42,945 bases of DNA. Source: JANWZL01 sp041640815 (GTDB lineage Bacteria > Pseudomonadota > Gammaproteobacteria > Burkholderiales > Thiobacillaceae). The DNA lies in the NCBI GenBank assembly GCA_041640815.1, contig JBEPZO010000017.1, positions 1 through 42,945 on the forward strand. Reading direction: 5' to 3'. Below the pieces are notes generated by a model. That model was given only the letters and a program-made list of their open reading frames with translations, made no database searches and was not told the DNA's origin. Below are positions 27,365-35,504 of the stretch, piece by piece (the stretch's first letter is position 1; each line of letters begins with the position of its first letter). Both the position numbers and the translations under genes were made by a program.

Positions 27365-28588
27365 TCAATTAGCTTTGTCGGCCGAAGGATGGCTATTAAG
27401 ATTAATTGCATCAGCGCCAGGAGCACCTCGATGACCGTATCCGGCAATCGCATAGCTTGAGAGTATGATTAACAGCAACCACGGCTCACGGAACTGGAGA
27501 GAGCTTAATACAGAATATTCTAAAGTGCCTGCCAGAAAGGCGGAGATCAGCAACGCAAGAAGTGTGGATGAGTGAGGGGTTTTCTGTACGACCAATCTGT
27601 AGCATACCCATCCAGTCGAGAACAGGAATGCGAGCAGAGTTAATACGCCACTACTCAGCGCTAAGTCCGCTACGAGGCTATGTGGCGAATTGATACCATG
27701 ATGCCCAGGTATTTGAGGGAAGGATTCAAGACCCCATCCCGTTATAGGCCGCTGTGTAATAGCCTCGAGGCTAAACTTCAATGCTGAAAGGCGCATGCCA
27801 TCACTAACTATAGTATTGGCTTGCCAGTTGATAGTATAGATTGCGAGAACGAGTAGAGCAAGCAATATCGTATAGACAAAAATGCGAAGACGGTTCGTAG
27901 GTGGGAGTAGAACAACTAGCCCAGCAGCGGCCGATAAGAGAGCTCCTCGAGAGCCGCTGCTGAGAACAGCTAGCAAGAAAATTGCTGTAAAAGCTGATAC
28001 GGTAATTCGCATCCTGTATGATAAGTTGTATTTGGCTAACAGTGCGGCACTGAGCACCAATCCTATGGCCATAAAAAACCCGTATGGATTTGGGTTGCCA
28101 ACGATACCGGATGCTCGGATTAGCCTCCAATATACAACGCCTTGTGTTGAAAGGCTGAGCCACTGAACGATGCCAAGAATTGCGTTTATAAGCAGGCAAG
28201 AAAATACGATCACTGCGATTTGACGCAGGGCCACACAATTCTTGTGCAAGAACAACATGATACCTAGGCCGACTCCTATTACTCTGAATACAAGTATGAC
28301 GAGTTCTCTTAAAGAAGTCGCAGTAGGTAGTCCCTCTAGATTTTGCAGGGCGGCAGTCGCAAGAACGAAGACTAGCCATGGGGCTGTGGCAATGGCATAT
28401 GTGCGGGTCGCATGAGACGACAAAAAATCGCGTTTCGCTCCTAGTAAAGCAAGTAATATCAGAGCGCTGGCGATATGAAATGTTGCCCACTTCGGTGGAA
28501 TGCTGTAGACATAGACCGTCATTAGCATCATCGCTGTTGCTTTCGCCAACGGAGAGCATTGTTGATTCACGTTGTGAATGACGTGCAT
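27365..28588 (-). CDS. O-antigen ligase/polymerase-like membrane protein
   Basis: This polytopic inner-membrane protein of 407 residues has about ten to twelve hydrophobic segments and the Wzy_C/WaaL-type periplasmic loop. Relevant motifs are RASGIVGNPNPYGFFMAIG near 158-176, LAVLSSGSRGALLSA near 206-220, ITQRPITGWGLESFP near 277-291, and the His-containing INSPHSLVADLALSSG near 299-314. Such proteins transfer lipid-linked glycan to lipid A-core (WaaL), polymerise O units (Wzy), or act as oligosaccharyltransferases; sequence alone does not separate these. The window contains no Wzx flippase or ABC glycan exporter. Base composition is strikingly AT-rich for this chromosome. Confidence 0.85.
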   Translation of the reverse strand: MHVIHNVNQQCSPLAKATAMMLMTVYVYSIPPKWATFHIASALILLALLGAKRDFLSSHATRTYAIATAPWLVFVLATAALQNLEGLPTATSLRELVILVFRVIGVGLGIMLFLHKNCVALRQIAVIVFSCLLINAILGIVQWLSLSTQGVVYWRLIRASGIVGNPNPYGFFMAIGLVLSAALLAKYNLSYRMRITVSAFTAIFLLAVLSSGSRGALLSAAAGLVVLLPPTNRLRIFVYTILLALLVLAIYTINWQANTIVSDGMRLSALKFSLEAITQRPITGWGLESFPQIPGHHGINSPHSLVADLALSSGVLTLLAFLFSTGWVCYRLVVQKTPHSSTLLALLISAFLAGTLEYSVLSSLQFREPWLLLIILSSYAIAGYGHRGAPGADAINLNSHPSADKAN

Positions 28589-28823
28589 TTTGTCTGATGA
28601 GCACTACATCTGATAAATGGCGAAGCACTTTTCCATGCGTCGCTTGCTATAAAAGTAATCGCTCATGCTCTAAGGTTGTATTGGCTCGGCGCAAAAGCAA
28701 CGCTACATCATCAGAAAACAACATAGCATGACCGAACTGGGCCAAAAAGACGATTATTTGCTACTTGCTGCGGCGTTCGCTTTCTCGATGGGCGGTTTTT
28801 GAGAGAGGTTGTTTTTTATGGCT

Positions 28824-29567
28824 TCAGATTTTCTCGAGCTCGAAAATTCCGCATCCATAGTAGCAACCAAAGTTTCTATCGACCGGGTCGTCTCTCATCT
28901 CAATATCTTCATGCAGGTCGCCAGCGTCGTCGACATATGAAAATCTGCGCAGACGGAATCTGCCTTCAAACAGTGACAACATATATCTAACCGAGAAGAC
29001 CCGATGAGCGTTGAATTCGATACGCTGTGGTCCGATCGGACACGACAGATAAAGCGTTCCACCCGGTTTTAGAAGTGCATGTAAATTGTCGAGCCCCTTG
29101 ATATGTCCCTCGAAGTCGAGCGGATCTCCATAGCGCCCCAAACCAAAATGTTCTATGGCGTGGAGGCACGACAATGAGTCACAATAATTTTTTAGATCAG
29201 GGGGAAGGGTCATTAGATTTATCTGCCTGAAGATAATATTCCGTACCTTGGCATCCTGTGGGCGTATGTCCAGTACCTCGATGGTCCTGAAACTTGCGAC
29301 ATGCGCCACGAAACCATCAACACGGGAGCCTACATCAACGTGCTTTGTTGGAGCGTTTTCAAACACGCGCCGTGCTACGAGCAAGTCCTGATGAAAATAA
29401 TGCCCTTTGGCAGTTCCGCTTGACTGTTTCTTTTCACGCGCGCGGTAATCTATTCGAGTAATGGGAAAATAATGACTTGACATGCCGGCTTGACGCTTCA
29501 GTTCGCGTAGTTCTCCCAACATCCGTGGTACATAAGGCAGGATCTGGATTAGACTTTTTAAATTCAT
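28824..29567 (-). CDS. DUF268 methyltransferase-like protein
   Basis: This 247-residue protein of the DUF268 family has a methyltransferase-like fold. Visible features are KHVDVGSRVDGFVAHVASF near 94-112 (a SAM-motif-I-like glycine segment), IEVLDIRPQD, LSCLHAIEHFGLGRYGDPLD near 132-151, and LLKPGGTLYLSCPIGPQRIEFNA. Members are frequent in polysaccharide clusters but their acceptor is not established. I infer O-methylation of a sugar as a possibility. It ends 235 bases after the start of the ligase gene; that spacer is AT-rich with no gene I can support. GT11 lies 39 bases upstream in the same direction, so the two are probably cotranscribed. Confidence 0.82.
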   Translation of the reverse strand: MNLKSLIQILPYVPRMLGELRELKRQAGMSSHYFPITRIDYRAREKKQSSGTAKGHYFHQDLLVARRVFENAPTKHVDVGSRVDGFVAHVASFRTIEVLDIRPQDAKVRNIIFRQINLMTLPPDLKNYCDSLSCLHAIEHFGLGRYGDPLDFEGHIKGLDNLHALLKPGGTLYLSCPIGPQRIEFNAHRVFSVRYMLSLFEGRFRLRRFSYVDDAGDLHEDIEMRDDPVDRNFGCYYGCGIFELEKI

Positions 29568-29606
29568 AATAGCTTTTACTATGATCGTATGCCCATACTG
29601 CCAGAC

Positions 29607-30494
29607 TCATATTATCTTGATCCAGTTAGGCTGCACTAAGTCGTCGTTAGACCACCCAGCAGAAGGAGCGATGACGATTTCAGGCTGAGCTAGCCAGACA
29701 GCCCACCAGTGAAGAGTACTATTCGAAATAATGAAGTGCCGACATTGAGACATTAGGTATAGATCCTGGACAGCACCAGCGTGCAGGTCTTTTTTACTAG
29801 CGAAGGTGACAGGATATCGGCTGCGTATATGCGCTTTTGCCCATACCATGTCTTGGGCAAATACGAAGTAATGCAAATCATCTACGAGCGACTCCATCAG
29901 CGCCATCGCACGCAGGAAATACTCTAACTGCAGGATATGTAGTTTGGGTTTCGGCTTTGGCACTTCCTCATAACGGCGGATAGCTAGACAGACCGGATTC
30001 TTCGCCCTACGGATAACGGCTAGCTCCTCCGCCAAAGGCCAAGTAAGTTGTTCAGGGAACCGTACCAGCTCCTGTATCGTAGGGCGCATGTCGTCGAAGT
30101 ATCGTGGTGTTTGCCAATAGCCGTTGAACACCGTCGGGCGGACAATTTTTAGGTGCTTGATCTCAGCGTCGTAAGCTAATGTACGCTCCTCTACGTAGAA
30201 CCTATGCTCTAGCGGCAGCAGAGCATTGAGTTTACGTTCTAACTTCCGCAACTGACGGCCAAAAGGGAACATACGACATTCCCACCGGCTTGCTGCTTGC
30301 ACAGGCGGTAATATTAGATCCAGCAAATAGGAGCGTTTATATGTGCGGTCTCGAATAAATCCGCTGATGCTGTCTATTTTCAGAGGAACATCATTACGCT
30401 CGGCCATGGCCCTGCCGAAGGCATACATAAAAAGTTGGTTGCCTAACCCGCCTGCCAGGCGAATGATGACATAGGGTTTATTCATGAATCCCAA
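29607..30494 (-). CDS. GT11 alpha-1,2-type fucosyltransferase
   Basis: The product is predicted to transfer L-fucose from GDP-fucose to galactose in alpha-1,2 linkage. It has RLAGGLGNQLFMYAFGRAM near 12-30, the classic GT11 opening, with NGYWQTPRYFDDM near 124-136, CLAIRRYEEVPKP near 169-181 and HFIISNSTLHWWAVWLA near 253-269. The central motif is usually H-x-R-R-G-D; here it is A-I-R-R-Y-E-E, keeping the paired arginines. Length (295) is normal. ATG 30494 is used; ATG 30485 (MNKPYVII) is an alternative. It is first in an AT-rich series that runs through the methyltransferase, ligase and other glycosyltransferases. Linkage is inferred from the family. Confidence 0.88.
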   Translation of the reverse strand: MGFMNKPYVIIRLAGGLGNQLFMYAFGRAMAERNDVPLKIDSISGFIRDRTYKRSYLLDLILPPVQAASRWECRMFPFGRQLRKLERKLNALLPLEHRFYVEERTLAYDAEIKHLKIVRPTVFNGYWQTPRYFDDMRPTIQELVRFPEQLTWPLAEELAVIRRAKNPVCLAIRRYEEVPKPKPKLHILQLEYFLRAMALMESLVDDLHYFVFAQDMVWAKAHIRSRYPVTFASKKDLHAGAVQDLYLMSQCRHFIISNSTLHWWAVWLAQPEIVIAPSAGWSNDDLVQPNWIKII

Positions 30495-30640
30495 GATTGA
30501 TGCAGGCTGATAGATTACATATCAGATTTGCTCTATTCCATTCAAAGGCGGGCCGGCCATTCCCACCTTTTGTTATCAAATAACACCCTCATCAGGAGGA
30601 TATACTGTACAGGTTGGCGCTTGCTGCGCGGATAGTCCTA

Positions 30641-30669
30641 ATTTTATCACGCCAGTCAGCATTCCTTCA
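30641..30669 (-). promoter_or_regulatory. Possible promoter of the GT11-led series
   Basis: On the minus strand an extended -10 (TG-A-TAAAAT, 30649-30641) lies about 150 bases before the GT11 start in an AT-rich 291-base spacer. The -35 (TGAAGG) is poor. The separation from the upstream GT4 gene suggests a separate transcription unit. This is a weak prediction. Confidence 0.3.
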
Positions 30670-30785
30670 GTGCTTAAAGATAATTTGGTCAAATCGTTGT
30701 CTTTGTATCTAATTGCCGTCCATACTTCTTTACTCTAACTAATCGGCAACCCTACACGAATTATAGGAGAAAAAAAGATGTCACC

Positions 30786-31895
30786 CTATGACAACAGATC
30801 CATGTAGGCGGAGAGAGTAGAATCAAGCATCTGTTGCAGAGTGGGTGGACTCGCCCTTGGTTTGATCCGGCCCAAGGCCTGAATGTCTTGATATCGTCGA
30901 ACGAGGCTGTCCATGGCGCCGACGGGCACCCGGCCTTCCGGAAACATCTGTCCCAGCTGCTCACCGACTCCACCATGGTCATAGCCGATCACTGGCACAC
31001 CCATGCTCAGGGCTTCAAGCACAGTACGTCCGTAAGATTCGGGCTTGCTCGATAGAGAAAGGACCACATCGGAAATCGCAATAATCTCACGCAGGTCTGC
31101 ACGATGGCCGGTGAATGTGATGCGGTCGTGCAAACCAGCTTTGACCACTTTGTTTTTCACTTCTGATAAATAAGTTTGCTTGCTGTCCACAGCACCGCCG
31201 ACGATCAGGCCGTGAACGGGTTCACCCATGGCAACCAGACGCCCAATCAAGTCGATGAAGTCTTCATGTCCTTTGAGGCGGGTGATCCGCCCGGGCAGGG
31301 TAAGGATCTTTTTGCCTTTGAGCTCGGGATATTGAGCAAACCAGCGCTCAAGCCATTGCTGAGGGGGGCGATAGCCATATCGGTAGACCGACGGGTCGAC
31401 GCCGCGCGGGATTACAATGATTCGTCGCGGTTCCAGAGCGGGATAGTGCTTGAGTAGATATTCACGCACCGTCTCAGACACGGCGATGACCCTCTCTCCT
31501 CTCGCCATGATGGCGCTGTAGGCATTGACCGAGTAGAGCCCATGCACAGTCGTGATGAAGCGTGGCCGCCTGCGCGGATCCATGCCACGCCAGGCGAGGT
31601 AGCAGACCCAGGCTGGCATGCGCGAGCGCACGTGCAGGATGTCGACTGCCTGGTCCTGCAAAAAACGGCGTAGCCGCGGGATATGACGCAGGGTCAAAGG
31701 GGATTTGGCACCCAGGTCCCAGGTGACATGCTCGCTGCCTTCGCGCGTGAGCTGCTCGACCATGCGCCCGCCGGCGGAGATGACGAGGGAGCGGTGGCCA
31801 TGTTCGACCAGGTATTTCGCGACCTCTAGCGTGCCGCGTTCGACACCGCCAGACTCCAGGGCGGGCAGGACTTGTACGACGGTGATTTTGCGCAT
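30786..31895 (-). CDS. GT4 family glycosyltransferase
   Basis: This cytoplasmic, probably membrane-associated GT-B glycosyltransferase has 369 residues and the retaining GT4 layout. GGVERGTLEVAKYL lies near 16-29, TTVHGLYSVNAYSAIM near 115-130 and VIPRGVDPSVY near 161-171. Donor-site GRITRLKGHEDFIDLIGRL lies near 202-220, and the E-x7-E motif is in KPESYGRTVLEALSMGVPV near 284-302. ATG 31895 (MRKITVVQVLPALESGG) matches relatives; an ATG at 31907 overlaps the end of the ELM1-type gene and would add four residues. Base composition is host-like, unlike the genes that follow on the same strand. It probably acts on the lipopolysaccharide core or inner glycan; the sugar is not determined. Confidence 0.9.
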   Translation of the reverse strand: MRKITVVQVLPALESGGVERGTLEVAKYLVEHGHRSLVISAGGRMVEQLTREGSEHVTWDLGAKSPLTLRHIPRLRRFLQDQAVDILHVRSRMPAWVCYLAWRGMDPRRRPRFITTVHGLYSVNAYSAIMARGERVIAVSETVREYLLKHYPALEPRRIIVIPRGVDPSVYRYGYRPPQQWLERWFAQYPELKGKKILTLPGRITRLKGHEDFIDLIGRLVAMGEPVHGLIVGGAVDSKQTYLSEVKNKVVKAGLHDRITFTGHRADLREIIAISDVVLSLSSKPESYGRTVLEALSMGVPVIGYDHGGVGEQLGQMFPEGRVPVGAMDSLVRRYQDIQALGRIKPRASPPTLQQMLDSTLSAYMDLLS

Positions 31896-31899
31896 CGGC

Positions 31900-32820
31900 T
31901 CAAGCATACCAGCGCTGAAGGATGGCCCGGGCGCAGCGCTCGGCTTCGTTGAAAGCGGTCGGCGGCGGCTTGAGCCTACGATCTAGCCGATAGGCCGTAA
32001 GGGTCGTGATGAAACCCTCTTCGCGCAAGCGTGCGACATCGCGGGCGAGGCGCGACCCAGGGATGGGGGTAAGTTCGAATACGCCGACCTGGCAGCCGGC
32101 AGTAAGGGCCTCATAGACCATGGAGCCGCTGTCGGGGCTCACCCAGACCTGGGCGCTTTGCGCGAGCGCCGCTTCCAGCCAACCGCTTGGGGTGTGGGTG
32201 TACGGCTCGATCTTGAGCCCGGTGATCGTCCCCAAGCTGGCCAGAAAATCTGCCGGCGTGCGCCGGGAGGTGGTGAGGGTCCAGGCGAGGTTGGGCTGGG
32301 CCGCCACCACCTCGCGTACCTGCGCGGCAATGCTGGCATTGTCCCAACGGTAGTGCCGCGAGGTCCCACCGATCAGGATCAGGCCGCGGTTTTGCGCATG
32401 CCTGTCGCTCGTTTCGACGGCGTTGAGGACGCCGCGTGTGACCAGGACGTTGTCTTGGGGTCGCGGCTCGTCGTGCGCTGGAATCAGGCACAGGTCGAAC
32501 CAGGCAAGCGGCAGGCTGGGCCGCATGAGGACGATGATGCGGCCACCTCTCGCGCGCCGCGCCGCGAGTGCCGGTACATGGGTGGCATGGCCGGCGGCGA
32601 GGATGAGGTCTGGGTTGGGCAGCGCCGCGCCAGCAGGGAAACGCCCCAGCAGCCAGGCAAGCCAGGCTGCGCGGGTAGCGCCCTGGATGCCGATGTCATG
32701 GCAGACCGCGCCAGCCAGGCGCTCGAGTGCGCGCGCGAGCCCCAGGCTCTGTTTTTCGTGACCGGGTTTGCCATCGGTCAGCCGCCAGAGGGTGAGCGGG
32801 GCGTGTCTTGAAAGGGCCAT
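31900..32820 (-). CDS. ELM1-type (mitochondrial fission ELM1-like) protein
   Basis: The 306-residue protein belongs to the family named after plant ELM1 (formerly DUF1022). Evidence is LWRLTDGKPGHEKQSLGLARAL near the N terminus, LILAAGHATHVPALAARRA, IIVLMRPSLPLAWFDLCLIP, GLILIGGTSRHYRWD, and WVSPDSGSMVYEALTAGCQVGVF. The fold resembles GT-B glycosyltransferases, and bacterial members commonly lie beside LPS glycosyltransferase genes. Their function is not established. I use ATG 32820 (MALSRHAPLTLW); a longer frame to 32940 reads poorly. The GT4 gene follows directly, suggesting cotranscription, and the gene is divergent from aroQ. Confidence 0.85.
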   Translation of the reverse strand: MALSRHAPLTLWRLTDGKPGHEKQSLGLARALERLAGAVCHDIGIQGATRAAWLAWLLGRFPAGAALPNPDLILAAGHATHVPALAARRARGGRIIVLMRPSLPLAWFDLCLIPAHDEPRPQDNVLVTRGVLNAVETSDRHAQNRGLILIGGTSRHYRWDNASIAAQVREVVAAQPNLAWTLTTSRRTPADFLASLGTITGLKIEPYTHTPSGWLEAALAQSAQVWVSPDSGSMVYEALTAGCQVGVFELTPIPGSRLARDVARLREEGFITTLTAYRLDRRLKPPPTAFNEAERCARAILQRWYA

Positions 32821-32975
32821 ATCGGTCGGGGCAGATGGGTTGATTGTAAGCCATGGCGATCCAGTGCCCCCTTTATAGCTGCACCGAACATGCAGCGAAC
32901 CGGAGTCGAATTCTGGACAATCGACGTTCATATGCGGCAAACTCGCGGCCGACGCATCATCCGCGGCACGCTCCG

Positions 32976-33464
32976 ATGCCCAGCAAAAGGCACCCGCCCA
33001 AACCCCCCTCCTCCGCGAAATCCACAGGCAAGATCTTGGTCTTGCATGGACCGAATCTGAACCTGTTGGGTAGTCGCGAACCCGAGCACTATGGTACCCA
33101 GACCCTGGCCGAAATCGATGCCGCGCTGCAAGAGCAAGGGCGGGCTGCCGGTGTGACGGTGGAATGTTTCCAAAGCAATGCCGAGCACGCCCTCATCGAG
33201 CGCATCCATGCCGCGCGGCAGGAGGGTGTCGACTTCATCGTCATCAATCCCGCCGCCTTTACCCATACCAGTGTCGCCCTGCGTGACGCCTTGGCAGCGG
33301 TGGCCATCCCCTTCATCGAGGTGCATCTATCCAACGTCTATGCCCGCGAGCCTTTCCGCCACCGGTCCTATCTATCTGATCTGGCGGTGGGGGTGATCTC
33401 CGGTCTGGGGGCCATGGGCTACCTGTTTGCCCTGGGCTATGCCCTACACGCCCTGGAGGAATGA
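32976..33464 (+). CDS. aroQ: 3-dehydroquinate dehydratase, type II
   Basis: AroQ converts 3-dehydroquinate to 3-dehydroshikimate in the shikimate pathway. The 162-residue protein contains KILVLHGPNLNLLGSREPEH with the catalytic Tyr in EHYGTQTL, ECFQSNAEHALIERIHAA, FIVINPAAFTHTSVALRDAL with the catalytic His, and EVHLSNVYAREPFRHRSYLS. An N-terminal Lys/Pro/Ser-rich extension of about 18 residues precedes the conserved core, if ATG 32976 is the true start. The accB start directly follows the aroQ stop, the common aroQ-accBC order of Proteobacteria. Confidence 0.95.
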   Translation: MPSKRHPPKPPSSAKSTGKILVLHGPNLNLLGSREPEHYGTQTLAEIDAALQEQGRAAGVTVECFQSNAEHALIERIHAARQEGVDFIVINPAAFTHTSVALRDALAAVAIPFIEVHLSNVYAREPFRHRSYLSDLAVGVISGLGAMGYLFALGYALHALEE

Positions 33465-33923
33465 ATGGATCTGCGCAAGCTCAAGAAGCTCATCGATCTG
33501 GTGCAGGACTCGGGAATCGCCGAGCTGGAGATCGCCGAGGGCGAGGAACGGGTGCGTATTACCCGCACTCTGCCGGCAGCGCCTTTACCGTCGGCGCCCC
33601 AGTCGGTGTACGTCGCCCCACCCATCCCGTCCGCCCCGGAAGTGACGAATGGCGCCTCGACGGGCAAGGAGGAGGCCGATCAGCCGGAAGGTCATGTCGT
33701 CAAATCGCCCATGGTCGGCACCTTTTACCGCGCCCCCTCACCCGGCGCGAAACCCTTCGTCGAGGTCGGCCAAACGGTCAATGCTGGGGACACCCTGTGC
33801 ATCATCGAAGCGATGAAACTCATGAACGAGATCGAGGCCGACCGAGGCGGCGTGATCAAGGCCATTCTGGTCGAGAACGGGCAGCCGGTGGAGTATGGCG
33901 AACCGTTGTTCATCATCGGGTGA
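33465..33923 (+). CDS. accB: Biotin carboxyl carrier protein of acetyl-CoA carboxylase
   Basis: AccB carries the biotin that is carboxylated by AccC and then donates CO2 to acetyl-CoA in the first step of fatty-acid synthesis. The 152-residue protein has an N-terminal helical domain (MDLRKLKKLIDLVQDSGIAE), a Pro/Ala-rich linker at about 37-75 and the biotinyl domain with VKSPMVGTFYRAPSPGAKPF. The biotinylated Lys lies near 118 in IIEAMKLMNEIEAD. It follows aroQ with no gap. accC starts 90 bases downstream. Confidence 0.97.
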   Translation: MDLRKLKKLIDLVQDSGIAELEIAEGEERVRITRTLPAAPLPSAPQSVYVAPPIPSAPEVTNGASTGKEEADQPEGHVVKSPMVGTFYRAPSPGAKPFVEVGQTVNAGDTLCIIEAMKLMNEIEADRGGVIKAILVENGQPVEYGEPLFIIG

Positions 33924-34013
33924 ATTTCGGGCCGCGGGCAGGGGGGTGAAGCAGGTGTCCTTGCCCGCCTCTGACCCGTCCCTCGTGCTGCATCCTCACT
34001 TCAAGTGTGAAAG

Positions 34014-35375
34014 ATGTTCGAAAAGGTCCTGATCGCCAATCGCGGCGAGATCGCGCTACGCATCCAGCGCGCCTGTCGCGAACTGGGTATAAAGACCGTT
34101 GCGGTCTACTCGGAGGCCGATCGCGAGGCGAAGTATGTGAAGCTCGCGGATGAATCCGTGTGCATCGGCCCGCCGGCACCGGCCAAGAGCTACCTGCATG
34201 TGCCGGCCATCATCGCCGCGGCGGAGGTAACCGATGCCGAGGCCATCCACCCCGGCTATGGCTTCTTGTCGGAAAACGCCGACTTTGCTGAGCGTGTCGA
34301 GCAGTCCGGTTTCGTGTTCATCGGCCCGCGCCCAGAGACCATCCGCCTGATGGGGGACAAGGTTGCCGCCAAGCATGCGATGAAGGCGGCTGGTGTGCCG
34401 GTGGTGCCGGGCTCGGAGGGGGCCCTGCCCGATGACCCGGACGAATGCCTGCGGCTTGCGCGCGACATCGGCTACCCCATCATCATCAAGGCCGCCGGTG
34501 GCGGCGGCGGGCGCGGCATGCGCGTCGTGCACACCGAGTCGAACCTGTTGCAAGCCATTCAGCTCACCCAGGCCGAGGCCCAGGCCGCCTTTGGCAACCC
34601 CAGCGTGTACATGGAAAAGTTCTTGGGCAACCCGCGCCACATCGAGTTTCAAGTCCTCGCCGACGCACATGGCAACGCCGTGCATCTGGGCGAGCGCGAC
34701 TGCTCCATGCAACGCCGCCATCAGAAGGTGCTCGAGGAGGCGCCAGCGCCGGGGCTAGACGTCAAGCTCAGGAACAAGATCGGTGAACGCTGCGCCGAGG
34801 CCTGCCGCAAGATCGGCTACCGGGGCGCCGGCACCTTCGAGTTTCTCTACGAGAATGGCGAGTTCTACTTCATCGAGATGAACACCCGCGTGCAGGTCGA
34901 GCATCCGGTCACCGAGATGATCACCGGCGTCGACATCGTGCAAGAGACCATCCGCATCGCCGCTGGGGAGGCGCTGTCGGTGAAGCAAAAGGAGGTGAGC
35001 CTCCGGGGGCACGCCATCGAATGCCGCATCAATGCTGAAGACCCCTATACCTTCATGCCCTGCCCGGGGCGCATCAACCTCTATCATGCACCGGGGGGGC
35101 CAGGCATCCGGGTCGATTCGCACGTCTACCAAAACTATGTCGTTCCCCCCTACTACGATTCCATGATCGGCAAGGTCATCGCCTATGGCGCCACGCGCCA
35201 GCAGGCCATCGCGCGTATGCGCATCGCGCTCTCCGAGATGATCGTTGAGGGCATCAAGACCAATATCCCCATGCATCAGGAGCTGCTTAACGACGCCGCC
35301 TTTCTCGAGGGCGGAGTGAGCATCCACTACCTGGAAAAGAAGCTGGGCATGGGCAGGCATTCTTCCGGCAGCTGA
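34014..35375 (+). CDS. accC: Biotin carboxylase subunit of acetyl-CoA carboxylase
   Basis: AccC carboxylates the biotin of AccB using ATP and bicarbonate. The 453-residue protein is full length. It opens MFEKVLIANRGEIALRIQRA, followed by HPGYGFLSENADFAERV, the glycine-rich ATP loop KAAGGGGGRGMRVV near 160-173, GERDCSMQRRHQKVLEEAPA, and the catalytic FIEMNTRVQVEHPVTEMITG near 286-305. The ATG at 34014 matches the family start. The 90-base spacer from accB is longer than usual and holds nothing I can identify. prmA follows downstream, a frequent neighbour in this class. Confidence 0.98.
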   Translation: MFEKVLIANRGEIALRIQRACRELGIKTVAVYSEADREAKYVKLADESVCIGPPAPAKSYLHVPAIIAAAEVTDAEAIHPGYGFLSENADFAERVEQSGFVFIGPRPETIRLMGDKVAAKHAMKAAGVPVVPGSEGALPDDPDECLRLARDIGYPIIIKAAGGGGGRGMRVVHTESNLLQAIQLTQAEAQAAFGNPSVYMEKFLGNPRHIEFQVLADAHGNAVHLGERDCSMQRRHQKVLEEAPAPGLDVKLRNKIGERCAEACRKIGYRGAGTFEFLYENGEFYFIEMNTRVQVEHPVTEMITGVDIVQETIRIAAGEALSVKQKEVSLRGHAIECRINAEDPYTFMPCPGRINLYHAPGGPGIRVDSHVYQNYVVPPYYDSMIGKVIAYGATRQQAIARMRIALSEMIVEGIKTNIPMHQELLNDAAFLEGGVSIHYLEKKLGMGRHSSGS

Positions 35376-35504
35376 CCTCGTCGTTAGGCCGTCAGGTCGA
35401 AGCCAGGCCTGAACCGAGCACGCGCAGACGCTCTACCCGCATCGTCTGGGCGCTTGACCAGGTTCACGGGTTCACCTTTTCAATGCTCTTTTCTAGGCAA
35501 CCCC

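Noticed and set aside
27804..28628. 274-codon alternative frame on the same strand as the ligase-like gene
   Set aside because: It lacks hydrophobic segments and motifs; the other frame gives a coherent polytopic membrane protein.
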